Below are positions 13,571 to 21,814 of a stretch of 22,250 bases of DNA, piece after piece; position 1 is the first letter of the stretch, and each line of letters opens with the position of its first letter. The DNA lies in the NCBI GenBank assembly GCA_031424915.1, contig JANPII010000062.1, forward strand, positions 1 to 22,250, read 5' to 3'. The notes beneath the pieces were generated by a model, which was given only the letters and a program-made list of their open reading frames with translations, was not told the origin of the DNA and did no database searches. Origin of the DNA: JANPII01 sp031424915 (GTDB taxonomy: Bacteria; Pseudomonadota; Alphaproteobacteria; Rickettsiales; Midichloriaceae). The position numbers and the translations under genes are program-made.

Positions 13571-16411
13571 ATGTGGCATAATCTAATTGTGATGTTATTT
13601 GCATGTATAATGTGGTGTGACGCAGGGAAGCCGGCGCATGCTGCTTCTTTGTATGATTTAAATAATTGTGTAAAAGGTTTTCAGTTAGGGGGAGACAGCA
13701 CTGCGCCAAAGGTGCGTATATCCCCAATTAATTTAGTTTGCCAAGATACATGCACTGCTCAATGTGCCCAGTTCTCCTTCGTTCGTAATGCAGCAGACCT
13801 TAACAGCGAGATAGTATTAGCCTGCCAATCTGCTTGCCAGTCAGGCAAAGCGTTTATGAGCTCCTATCAAGTTCCGCAAGACCCAAAGAACCCCGACACA
13901 AGCGCAATAGAAATCGCTGCACCTCTGACTGTATCTGCGGCCTGCAAGCCTCCCGATTTAACTCCTGAAGCTAGTATATATAGAAGCCAGTGGCAGGTGT
14001 CAGCTAATGACACCGTAAGTATTCTAATTGTAGGAAATGCATATACTAATAAAGTGAATCTATGCGGTAAGAAAGAAATTACTATACCGCCTATTTTTTC
14101 TAGTATGGAAAGCGGGAAATGGAATGATACTACCTTGCAAACGCAGTGGACAAGCCCTGCTGAGCACCCATGTCTTCAAACACTCGATAGTACCCAATGG
14201 CGGCAATTGAATAATAAGAAATTGTGGGATGTAAATCAAAGCATTAGTCCCACTATAGACGCAAAGCAACAAGGGCCTAGTGGTATTTGTAAATGGAGCG
14301 CACGCAACAGTAACTATACAGATACAGGCATTTACATAGCAGATGGCGATGAGCTTGCCTTAACCTGGTTTGGTGATTATGGCACTAATACCCAGGCTAC
14401 TATTACTTTACCAGATAAGAGCACCAAACAAATTGGTGCTAACATGAAAAGGCTGGACCTTGCACAATGTATGCGTAATTTGCTGCTAGCAGATAGCCCT
14501 AGTTATATGTCTGTAGAGGAAAAAATTCAGCGTGCAGAATTTTGTAGGCAGGTATGGCGTGATACAAGTATTTTAGAAATTAAGCCTCCAGGTCAAGATG
14601 GATTAGCGTATGCAAACCAAGAGCCTATACAATTCATTGGCGAAGATGGGCGTACAGGTCAGTTGGGCTTGGCACGAGGAGTGCCTCAATCACTTTCTTT
14701 ATTAGGAATGGATGGCTATGCCTTTGATTATGGGCTTAGGCTGTCTGTGCCGGCAGGGTCAGGGTGCGACCCTAATAATCCTGCTGCAGATATTAATTGT
14801 ATGAAAATAGAAGACTTGAAATATGTCATATACCACTATGATGGTAAATTAGATGGCTTTAATGAGGCCAGAACCAATTTGGCAATCCGACATGGAGAGC
14901 GGGAGTATAGTATATATGGGTTACCTAATGCTAGCGCTTGGGGCGATAACTATGGTGGTGTGACAACTAAAATAAGATGGGGGGGATGCCCATTTGTTCA
15001 GGGGCAGCGTACCCAATATGCAGTTACCTATGATATTCCCAAAGAGTCAGATTGGGTGAATTTAACCCCTGAGACTATTAATGGCACGCCTATTATTATC
15101 GAAAACGAAGGTTGGCTGTATTTCCGTATTGAGCGTCTTACTCCCCCAAGCGATTTGCCGCCGGAAGCCCAAGCATTATATACAGACCCTGGTAATTTGT
15201 TTGGTTACTACACATTCGCAATTGATAAACAGAGTAAGCAAAATGATTTTATAGGTGGACTTCGCTTCCTAATTAAATCTGTTCACGATGTGTTAATAGG
15301 TACTGATGGTGAAGGGGGAGTGGTTAAGCAGATATATAATGGCATAGTACTAAAAAATGCGAACTACCTACACCTTGTACAGGCATTGCTGACCTTCTAC
15401 GTCGTAATGTTTGGATTGGGATATACTATGGGCACTATCAAGGCCAACCAACAAGAAATGATAATACGTATGACTAAAGTGGCCTTCGTAGTAGCAATGA
15501 TTTCTCCAACCAGTTGGCAGTTTTTTGGGGTATTTGGGGTGCAATTGTTAATTAATGGTAGTGCTGATTTAATGGCCATGGTAATACCTGGTTCATTGCC
15601 AAGCTCAATTGCAAATAGCAGTACAGGTGTTGCCCAGGATCCATCAGTGGTTTTTGATATGTTCGATGTACCGCTGGCGCAGATTTTTAGCCCTAATACA
15701 GGGCGCAAACTAGCAGCATTAATAGGCAGCAGCTTTTTTGGATTTATTAGTTTCTTGCTGATAGCTTTTAGTATGATTTTATATGCGCTCTCTGTAGTAA
15801 AAGCAGCATTGATGTATATATATTCTTTGATTGGTTTATCTATGCTAATGATCCTAGCGCCAATTATGCTACCTTTGATGTTATTTCAGATTACCAAGCA
15901 AACTTTTGATAGTTGGTGGAAATATCTAATCTCGTATGCCTTACAACCGGTATTGATTTTTTCTGTCCTTTCTATTGCCAACATGGTATTTCTTGCTATT
16001 TTCCATGTCGCATTGGATTTCACAGTGTGTCCGTTTTGTTTAATATCATTTCCTTTTACAGACCCTAATTGTGTGTTGAGCTACTGGCAACCCTTGATAA
16101 TCGCTCATTCACCTGACACTAATGGTATGGCAGCTCCCTTATGCGCGTTGCTTTCAGGTATAGCAGTGTTCTTAATAGCCCACATAATGTTCCGTTTACC
16201 AGGCGCTATGTCTGAACTTACCACACGTATCGTTACTGGCTCACCAATTAGGTTAATGACGGCAGCACAGTCTGTAGATCAAATGTCTAATAGTGCTGAT
16301 TATATGAAGCAAAGAGCGAAGCAAACTGGAAAAGATGCTGCAAGCCAGGTAAAAGATAGAGTGAAGAACGTAGTAACTAAAAGTCGTACTAACTTCCACC
16401 AGGATAAATAG
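13571..16411 (+). CDS. VirB6/TrbL family type IV secretion inner-membrane protein with a large extracytoplasmic domain
   Basis: Product of 946 residues. An N-terminal signal or anchor (about residues 1-24, ending PAHAA) is followed by about 570 residues with many cysteines (CVKGF, CQDTCTAQC, CQSACQSG, CKPPD, CGKKE, CDPNNPAADINC, GGCPF) that probably form disulfides outside the inner membrane. From about residue 600 come six or so membrane helices, including LVQALLTFYVVMFGLGYTMG, a long hydrophobic block with SSFFGFISFLLIAFSMILYA and ILAPIMLPLMLF, and SGIAVFLIAHIMF. A basic cytoplasmic tail ends the protein. This TM cluster is the VirB6/TrbL core of the type IV channel, and the enlarged N-terminus is typical of Rickettsiales VirB6 paralogues. 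No other vir genes are adjacent. The ATG at 13571 lacks a good ribosome site; ATG 13592 is an alternative. Confidence 0.88.
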   Translation: MWHNLIVMLFACIMWCDAGKPAHAASLYDLNNCVKGFQLGGDSTAPKVRISPINLVCQDTCTAQCAQFSFVRNAADLNSEIVLACQSACQSGKAFMSSYQVPQDPKNPDTSAIEIAAPLTVSAACKPPDLTPEASIYRSQWQVSANDTVSILIVGNAYTNKVNLCGKKEITIPPIFSSMESGKWNDTTLQTQWTSPAEHPCLQTLDSTQWRQLNNKKLWDVNQSISPTIDAKQQGPSGICKWSARNSNYTDTGIYIADGDELALTWFGDYGTNTQATITLPDKSTKQIGANMKRLDLAQCMRNLLLADSPSYMSVEEKIQRAEFCRQVWRDTSILEIKPPGQDGLAYANQEPIQFIGEDGRTGQLGLARGVPQSLSLLGMDGYAFDYGLRLSVPAGSGCDPNNPAADINCMKIEDLKYVIYHYDGKLDGFNEARTNLAIRHGEREYSIYGLPNASAWGDNYGGVTTKIRWGGCPFVQGQRTQYAVTYDIPKESDWVNLTPETINGTPIIIENEGWLYFRIERLTPPSDLPPEAQALYTDPGNLFGYYTFAIDKQSKQNDFIGGLRFLIKSVHDVLIGTDGEGGVVKQIYNGIVLKNANYLHLVQALLTFYVVMFGLGYTMGTIKANQQEMIIRMTKVAFVVAMISPTSWQFFGVFGVQLLINGSADLMAMVIPGSLPSSIANSSTGVAQDPSVVFDMFDVPLAQIFSPNTGRKLAALIGSSFFGFISFLLIAFSMILYALSVVKAALMYIYSLIGLSMLMILAPIMLPLMLFQITKQTFDSWWKYLISYALQPVLIFSVLSIANMVFLAIFHVALDFTVCPFCLISFPFTDPNCVLSYWQPLIIAHSPDTNGMAAPLCALLSGIAVFLIAHIMFRLPGAMSELTTRIVTGSPIRLMTAAQSVDQMSNSADYMKQRAKQTGKDAASQVKDRVKNVVTKSRTNFHQDK

Positions 16412-16415
16412 AATT

Positions 16416-17903
16416 ATGTATTGCTCCTTACGAGATTTTATAGTGGATTTAGAGCGGCGTGGTTTGTTAGTGAGAGTGAAAGCGCCGGTTAGTACGGTGC
16501 TAGAAATGACAGAAATTCATCAACGCGTATTGAAACAGCAAGGGCCTGCGCTTTTATTTGAAAATGTGGTAACCGAGCATGGCCCTAGTAGCATACCGGC
16601 GCTTGTCAATTTATTTGGCACAGTAGAAAGAGTAGCTTTGGGCATGCGCCTTATGCCTAATGAGCTACGGGCTTTTGGGGAAAAGTTAGCATTTATGCGT
16701 CAACCCGCCCCTCCGGCTGGAATGCGAGAAGCTTGGGGTATGGTTCCACTGCTGCGTGATGTAATGTCTATGAAACCCCGTCTAGTAAAGCGCAATAAAG
16801 CTCCATGCCAAGAAGTAGTGTTACAAGGAGAAGATATAGATCTAAGGCGCCTGCCTATACAGACTTGTTGGCCAAACGACACAGCACCACTAATTACCTG
16901 GCCACTTGTAGTAACACGTGGCATGGCTTCAGAACCTACAGATTGTTACAATCTGGGGATATATCGCATGCAGGTGTTGGACCAGAAGCGCACTATTATG
17001 CGTTGGTTGCAACATAGGGGCGGGGCTCTACATCATTATAGGTGGCAAAGTAAAAGAGAGCCAATGCCTGTTGCGGCAGTTATTGGTGTGGACCCCGCCA
17101 CTATATTAGCTGCGGTAACTCCTGTGCCAGATAATGTGTCGGAATATGAATATTCCGGCCTCTTGCGTGGCAAAAAACTAGATTTGGTGGATTGCATCAC
17201 TATTCCTGTAAAAGTGCCAGCACAAGCAGAGATAGTGCTAGAAGGTTATGTTAGCCTTGATGAATACGCAGATGAAGGGCCTTTTGGAGACCATACTGGG
17301 TATTATAACTCGGTAGAGCGCTTTCCTGTTTTTACCCTGACGGCCATCACAATGCGGAAGGAGCCTATATATTTGAGTACATTTACTGCGCGTCCACCCG
17401 ATGAGCCTTCAGTTCTAGGAGAGGCATTAAATGAGATATTTATTCCTCTGTTGCAACAACAGTTCCCTGAGATAAAAGATTTTTGGTTGCCTCCTGAAGG
17501 CTGCTCTTACCGGATTGCTGTGGTATCAATACGTAAGACCTACCCAGGGCAAGCGCGTAAAGTTATGATGGGTATATGGTCGTATCTTCGTCAATTTATG
17601 TATACTAAGTTTATCATTGTCGTAGATGAAGAAATAAATGCGCGCAACTGGCAGGATGTAATGTGGGCCGTATCTACTAAAATGGATTTTAAGCGCGATG
17701 TGTTGGTAGTAGAGAATACACCGATAGATTACTTGGATTTTGCTTCTCCACAAATGGGGCTGGGGGCAAAGATGGGCTTTGATGCTACTAATAAGCTTTT
17801 TCCAGAAACAGAACGAGAATGGGGCGCTCCAATGCATATGCAGGCCGATATAATTGAGATGGTGACTAAAAAGTGGCAGTCCTATGGAATAGAAGAGAAA
17901 TAA
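16416..17903 (+). CDS. ubiD: UbiD-family decarboxylase (polyprenyl-4-hydroxybenzoate decarboxylase)
   Basis: Product of 495 residues (E. coli 497). It removes the carboxyl group of polyprenyl-4-hydroxybenzoate in ubiquinone synthesis using prenylated FMN made by UbiX. The cofactor and metal site is visible in TAPLITWPLVVTRG, NLGIYRMQVLD and MRWLQHRGGA. The acidic catalytic loop is LDEYADEGPFGDHTGYY, and the C-terminal LGAKMGFDATNK is also conserved. It starts 4 nt after the virB6-like stop, so it is probably read from the same transcript, although the functions are unrelated. Its TAA stop is also the first triplet of a TAATACCAA repeat end. No ubiX is present in this window. Confidence 0.95.
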   Translation: MYCSLRDFIVDLERRGLLVRVKAPVSTVLEMTEIHQRVLKQQGPALLFENVVTEHGPSSIPALVNLFGTVERVALGMRLMPNELRAFGEKLAFMRQPAPPAGMREAWGMVPLLRDVMSMKPRLVKRNKAPCQEVVLQGEDIDLRRLPIQTCWPNDTAPLITWPLVVTRGMASEPTDCYNLGIYRMQVLDQKRTIMRWLQHRGGALHHYRWQSKREPMPVAAVIGVDPATILAAVTPVPDNVSEYEYSGLLRGKKLDLVDCITIPVKVPAQAEIVLEGYVSLDEYADEGPFGDHTGYYNSVERFPVFTLTAITMRKEPIYLSTFTARPPDEPSVLGEALNEIFIPLLQQQFPEIKDFWLPPEGCSYRIAVVSIRKTYPGQARKVMMGIWSYLRQFMYTKFIIVVDEEINARNWQDVMWAVSTKMDFKRDVLVVENTPIDYLDFASPQMGLGAKMGFDATNKLFPETEREWGAPMHMQADIIEMVTKKWQSYGIEEK

Positions 17904-17917
17904 TACCAAGTTTAGGA
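17901..17917 (+). repeat. Left end only of a TAATACCAA element
   Basis: TAATACCAAGTTTAGGA is identical over 17 nt to the left end of the 4386-4552 element. The sequence then diverges and no matching right end follows, so this is a decayed or half copy. The first triplet is the ubiD stop. Confidence 0.65.
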
Positions 17918-17926
17918 GGTGTTTAT

Positions 17927-17957
17927 TGCTCCGCTTCTGCAGCGTAACTTTGGAGCA
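17927..17957 (+). terminator. Hairpin downstream of ubiD
   Basis: TGCTCC pairs with GGAGCA (17952-17957), enclosing CGCT-tctgc-AGCG. It begins 23 nt after the ubiD stop. A short ATTTG rather than a full T-run follows, so termination strength is uncertain. Confidence 0.4.
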
Positions 17958-18014
17958 TTTGACAAATGAGCTTGACTAACATACCTACACCAACTATAAG
18001 TTGAGTGTGGTGTA
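17956..18014 (+). promoter_or_regulatory. Promoter of the EAL gene flanked by two palindromes
   Basis: TTGACT (17972-17977, 5 of 6) and TATAAG (17995-18000, 5 of 6) are exactly 17 bp apart. A 6-1-6 palindrome CATTTG-A-CAAATG (17956-17968) lies just upstream of the -35. TACACCA (17986-17992) with TGGTGTA (18008-18014) brackets the -10 and start site. Both positions suit operators. The expected start near 18007 gives a 5' UTR of about 92 nt. Confidence 0.6.
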
Positions 18015-18098
18015 TATTCTACAACTTTAAGGTTTATTTTATTCTTAAAAGTATGATGAAAGTACACAGTTAGAACCTAATGAGCGCGTACACTAGGC

Positions 18099-19400
18099 AT
18101 GAATTCAGATTCGTTAACTGCCGTAGAAACGGGTGTAAGGTCGGAGTTAGTCTATAATAATGGAGGGTGGTTGGTTTATCTTAATCCAGAGCATATAGAT
18201 ACTCTGCGCTCCCATCTCGATACAGCTTATGGTAGTAATTCGCAGGCGTTATGTGCGGTAGAAATTATAAATATGGCAGATATACTGGCTACTTATGGGT
18301 CGGAAACATATAGCAATGTGGCAACCCACATTTGCCAAGCAGTTAAGCAAATACTTGTGCAAGAGATAGAAATTATACAAGCAGGCCTAGATAAATTTCT
18401 GTTTATAATCAAAGTGCTAGATCCGAGTATGTTTCAGTCTCTATTGCGTGAAGTTGTAGAGAAAATTATTATGCTGCCCACCCCAACTCCTGGTGAGCAT
18501 GCAGTATTGACTACGCGTGTTGGGCTAATGAGTCCAATAGGGCTGGATTTAGAAGAAGCTGTAACTCAAGCACACATCGCCCTAAAGCATGCAATAGCCC
18601 ATAATCCAAATAAGAGAGTTGTTTCATATGAGGATACTTATACAGTACGTTCTGAGGCAACTAATAACATGCGTTTGGCTTCTTATCTATTGCAAGCAAT
18701 GCAAGAAGAGCGTGTAGGTCTAGCATTTCAGCCTGTAGTACTCAGTAAAACTGGAGAGGTTAAAAAATACGAGAGCTTGCTACGGATTATCACAGAAGAT
18801 GGCCAGGTTATCTCTGCCGGCCCCTTTATTGCGGCTGCAGAATTGTTAGGATGCATACATAGGGTGGATAATATGGTCCTAGAGCGGGTAGTAGCCGAAC
18901 TCAAAGCAGACGATAAGGTACATTTGGCTATGAATATATCAAACCTATCGGTGGATAATGCCGATTGGCTAAAGAAAGCCCGTACATTACTCAGTGATGA
19001 GCAGATTACTGCACGCTTAACTATTGAGATTACAGAAACTGGTACCCAGCATAATCTAGAAAAAATGGCACGTTTAGTTGACGAACTAAAGTGCTTGGGT
19101 TGCAATGTGGCAATCGATGACTTTGGTGCAGGCCATACTTCTTTTAAGCAACTGAAAGTTTTGCATGCAGATTATATTAAGATTGATGGGGCGTTTGTTC
19201 GTAATATTGTCGAGGATGATGACAATCGCTTATTTGTAAAAACCCTGATTACTTTTGCTAAGAGTTTTGGTATTCAAAGTGTTGCAGAATTTGTGGAAAC
19301 AGGCGAGGTGGCAAAAGTCCTGTTAGAATTGGGTGTAGATTACATGCAGGGTAACTATTTTGGTGCTGCTATAAATTATCGTCCATGGGTCGAAAATTAA
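18099..19400 (+). CDS. Cyclic-di-GMP phosphodiesterase: degenerate GGDEF domain plus EAL domain
   Basis: Product of 433 residues with no membrane segment or signal. Residues about 50-175 have the layout of a GGDEF domain, but the signature is replaced by GLDKF (96-100), so cyclase activity is not expected. The EAL domain starts near residue 200. ESLLR stands for EALLR, and NISNLSV, TIEITETG, IDDFGAGHTSF, YIKIDG, AEFVETGE and MQGNYFG supply the Glu, Asn, Asp, Lys and Gln residues that bind metals and substrate. It should therefore hydrolyse c-di-GMP to pGpG; the degenerate domain may sense GTP. AEFVET instead of AEGVET is a minor deviation. The start lacks a good Shine-Dalgarno (only AGG directly before ATG), and no better in-frame start exists nearby. 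ccoS follows 3 nt after the stop. Confidence 0.9.
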   Translation: MNSDSLTAVETGVRSELVYNNGGWLVYLNPEHIDTLRSHLDTAYGSNSQALCAVEIINMADILATYGSETYSNVATHICQAVKQILVQEIEIIQAGLDKFLFIIKVLDPSMFQSLLREVVEKIIMLPTPTPGEHAVLTTRVGLMSPIGLDLEEAVTQAHIALKHAIAHNPNKRVVSYEDTYTVRSEATNNMRLASYLLQAMQEERVGLAFQPVVLSKTGEVKKYESLLRIITEDGQVISAGPFIAAAELLGCIHRVDNMVLERVVAELKADDKVHLAMNISNLSVDNADWLKKARTLLSDEQITARLTIEITETGTQHNLEKMARLVDELKCLGCNVAIDDFGAGHTSFKQLKVLHADYIKIDGAFVRNIVEDDDNRLFVKTLITFAKSFGIQSVAEFVETGEVAKVLLELGVDYMQGNYFGAAINYRPWVEN

Positions 19401-19403
19401 AAG

Positions 19404-19559
19404 ATGTCGGTGTTGTTATGGCTAGCTCCCCTTTCAATTTTAGCTGCGGGTATAGGGCTAGCAATATTGATATGGTCTATACGTAACAATCAGTATGATG
19501 ATCTGGACGGCGCTGCCAATCGTATCCTATTTGATGATGAAAAAAAGCAAAAGAAATGA
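19404..19559 (+). CDS. ccoS: cbb3-type cytochrome oxidase assembly protein CcoS
   Basis: Product of 51 residues. One N-terminal membrane helix (LLWLAPLSILAAGIGLAILI) is followed by WSIRNNQYDDLDGAANRILF and a short charged tail. W(S/A)xRxxQYDDLDGxxxRIL is the diagnostic signature of CcoS, needed for cofactor insertion into cbb3 oxidase. The gene begins 3 nt after the EAL gene stop and is clearly in the same unit. The usual neighbours ccoG, ccoH, ccoI and the structural ccoNOP genes are not in this window. At 51 codons it is easily missed by automatic gene calls. Confidence 0.92.
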   Translation: MSVLLWLAPLSILAAGIGLAILIWSIRNNQYDDLDGAANRILFDDEKKQKK

Positions 19560-19600
19560 GCTTGGGCGACATTGTTCTGCAAAGACACCAGGGTAAATAT

Positions 19601-19664
19601 TATACAAGTTTGTATATAAATTGATTATCACTTTGATTTCTCTAGTATATGCATTAAATATAAT
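19601..19664 (+). promoter_or_regulatory. Porin upstream region with a palindrome and a TATAAT box
   Basis: A 7-2-7 palindrome TATACAA-GT-TTGTATA occupies 19601-19616. TTGATT (19633-19638) with TAAATA 16 bp later (19655-19660), or the TATAAT at 19659-19664, are the best promoter boxes. This gives a 5' UTR of about 125 nt, unusually long, and a small AGGAA-GAT-TTCCT hairpin (about 19734-19746) lies before the start. The long leader would suit post-transcriptional control, as is common for porins. Confidence 0.4.
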
Positions 19665-19794
19665 TTTTATCATCAGGTACTATACATCTTCTTTTATATA
19701 GCATAAGATTACTGCGTATCATGTCAGTTCCAAGGAAGATTTCCTGGTGTGGATGTTTATTAACATTAATTTTCTGTTACTTATTGAGGTAGCC

Positions 19795-21003
19795 ATGTTT
19801 AAATTCAATCAAAATTTTATACTCTTAGCTGGCATAATTGCTGCTATTCCTAGTATAGTGCAGGCAGAAACCACACCCTTACAGTTGACATTAGGTGGCT
19901 TTCTTACCACGCAAGTTGGTGGAGTTTCGCAAAAACTACCATTTCGCCATATTGATCCAAGTGATTTGAGTAGCGCACGTACTCGTACTTGGCCTCTTAT
20001 AGTAAATGATACTAAGATCAGGGTAAACGCTGATGGCAGTGTTGAAAACCTAAAGTATGGAATGGAAGTACAACTATTTGCTGATACTTCGGCGGCTAAA
20101 AGTGGCAATACCAATCATGCTAAGAATACCTCTCTTTATATCGAGACAGCCATGGGGCGGCTTGAAGGTGGGTCAGGTTCTCCGGCTGGTGAAACTTTGC
20201 AGGTTGGTGCCAATACTATTGCTAAGGCAACGGGTGGGATAGATGGAGATATGACGCTGTGGATCAACCCTAAAACTATTGACGGTGATGATTATATGGA
20301 TGAGTTTTTAGCTGCTCCCTATTTGCCTATTGGACATGATTGGACAGCCCGAGCTAATAAGCTGACCTATTACACACCTTCATTCATAAAAGGGCTGCAA
20401 GCGGGTATTAGTTATATTCCCGAGGCACGTTTGATAGGCACTATCAATAGGCTACAAAGTAACGATATTCACGCAGGTGATGGCAGTTACTCTGATGTGC
20501 TAGATGCTGTAGTGCGATATCAAGCGGAGCTTGGAGGACTCGAAATGGTCACTAGCTTGAATGGTCAGCATGGACAGGCAAAAATTGATGCAGGTGTAGC
20601 GCGCTCTCACCTACGAGCATGGGAATTGGGCATAATGCTGAAGGGGGCAGGTCTGGCGGTTGCTGCGTCATATGGTGACTGGGGTAAATCAGGTACTGCT
20701 AAGCCACGCCAAGCTGGTAAGAAATATGGAGCTGCGTTTTGGACTCTTGGCACCTCTTATGATTATAAGGACATGGGACTGAGCCTCACATATTTGCATA
20801 GTAAGCGTGCGGGTGGATTAGATGGAACTTATCATGAGGATGCGCATAATAAAATGCGTGTGCTATCAGCGGGAATGGAATACAAAATAGCACCAGGGCT
20901 GCTGCCCTATGCTGAGGTATCTCATTTCAAGCTCGATCGTGCTGGAGCCTCATACAATAATAGCGGTATTGTAGGAATTGGTGGCCTGAAAGTAAAATTT
21001 TAA
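19795..21003 (+). CDS. Gram-negative porin (general diffusion type)
   Basis: Product of 402 residues. The signal peptide (MFKFNQNFILLAGIIAA..VQA, cut before ETT) exports it. The mature chain starts with a typical first strand LQLTLGGFLTTQVGG and shows alternating polar/hydrophobic amphipathic strands throughout. It ends in a terminal Phe (GGLKVKF), the Bam recognition signal. Overall it resembles 16-stranded trimeric porins such as those of Rhodospirillales/Rickettsiales-type bacteria. Open reading extends upstream to 19747, but ATG 19795 follows GAGGT at the right distance and starts exactly at the signal peptide. A long leader with palindromes precedes it. Solute specificity cannot be told. 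Confidence 0.88.
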   Translation: MFKFNQNFILLAGIIAAIPSIVQAETTPLQLTLGGFLTTQVGGVSQKLPFRHIDPSDLSSARTRTWPLIVNDTKIRVNADGSVENLKYGMEVQLFADTSAAKSGNTNHAKNTSLYIETAMGRLEGGSGSPAGETLQVGANTIAKATGGIDGDMTLWINPKTIDGDDYMDEFLAAPYLPIGHDWTARANKLTYYTPSFIKGLQAGISYIPEARLIGTINRLQSNDIHAGDGSYSDVLDAVVRYQAELGGLEMVTSLNGQHGQAKIDAGVARSHLRAWELGIMLKGAGLAVAASYGDWGKSGTAKPRQAGKKYGAAFWTLGTSYDYKDMGLSLTYLHSKRAGGLDGTYHEDAHNKMRVLSAGMEYKIAPGLLPYAEVSHFKLDRAGASYNNSGIVGIGGLKVKF

Positions 21004-21070
21004 TAGCTAATTAGGGAACCTCATTAATACTTCGATTTCAAGATTTTATTAACTATTTAGAAGGCATGTT

Positions 21071-21814
21071 ATGGTGATTATTCAAGCAAAAGATTTGGTT
21101 ATCGATAATCCAAAGCAATATGCCACGAATACTTCAATTAATGGTATAAGGAGTGTGGTTATAGACGCTCCTATCAAAGCCAAGCAAAGCTTGGCCATTA
21201 CAGCTGGTACTTTAAAGGTAAATGCACCAATCCATGTGGATGGCCTACTTATGATTAACTCTATAATAGGTGAAATTAATGCAGATATTCACGCACGTTA
21301 CATAGGTTTATCTGGCTCTGCAATTTCTTTAAACAAAGCTAAGCTTCATGCTGATAATTATATTATCTTCGATATTGAGGAGGAGATGAACTTAGGCGAC
21401 GGAGCTACTATAAAAGCACCAAAATTATATGCTCCAAAATTACATCCAGACATAGTGTCTACAATTCCTACATCTCTTAAAGTAAGTTACTTAGATCTAA
21501 ATGAAAATAGGGTTGCTATTAAAGGGTTTATTAATGAGCTATCAAATCTAGGACCTATAGAAGCAGGTTCTGTAGCAGTTGAGGGTAATTGCCAAAAATC
21601 AAAGTATATTACATATAATATATATGATGAGTGTATTGACTCTACAGTACATAATCTTATTAATGAGGTGTTGGCTGAAGAGAGTGCTAAAAAGCAGGTA
21701 GCACTACTTCCCTTTAAAGAAGAACCTTTAAATGCTCCGCTTGAATCTCAAGCAGCAGTTGAAGATTTAGCAGAATTGATGGTGCCATCTCCACTTATAG
21801 AGATGAATGTTTAA
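21071..21814 (+). CDS. Unrecognised protein with beta-solenoid-like repeats
   Basis: Product of 247 residues that I cannot assign. Residues about 1-135 consist of short turns of alternating hydrophobic residues with Gly/Asn/Ala corners (VVIDAPIKA, LAITAGTLKVNAPIHVDG, LMINSIIGEINADI, IGLSGSAISLNKAKLHA). This is the pattern of a right-handed beta-helix, seen for example in bactofilins and in hemagglutinin-like repeats. The C-terminal 110 residues are non-repetitive and acidic, with two Cys. There is no signal peptide or membrane segment, so it is cytoplasmic or leaves by a non-Sec route. ATG 21071 follows AAGG at 6 nt spacing. It lies 67 nt after the porin and may share its transcript. Its TAA stop is the first triplet of the adjacent palindromic element. 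Confidence 0.6.
   Translation: MVIIQAKDLVIDNPKQYATNTSINGIRSVVIDAPIKAKQSLAITAGTLKVNAPIHVDGLLMINSIIGEINADIHARYIGLSGSAISLNKAKLHADNYIIFDIEEEMNLGDGATIKAPKLYAPKLHPDIVSTIPTSLKVSYLDLNENRVAIKGFINELSNLGPIEAGSVAVEGNCQKSKYITYNIYDECIDSTVHNLINEVLAEESAKKQVALLPFKEEPLNAPLESQAAVEDLAELMVPSPLIEMNV

Noticed and set aside
15397..15708. Antisense open frame inside the virB6-like gene
   Set aside because: A shadow of the coding strand: no ribosome site, no recognisable domain, and the plus-strand membrane helices explain the sequence.
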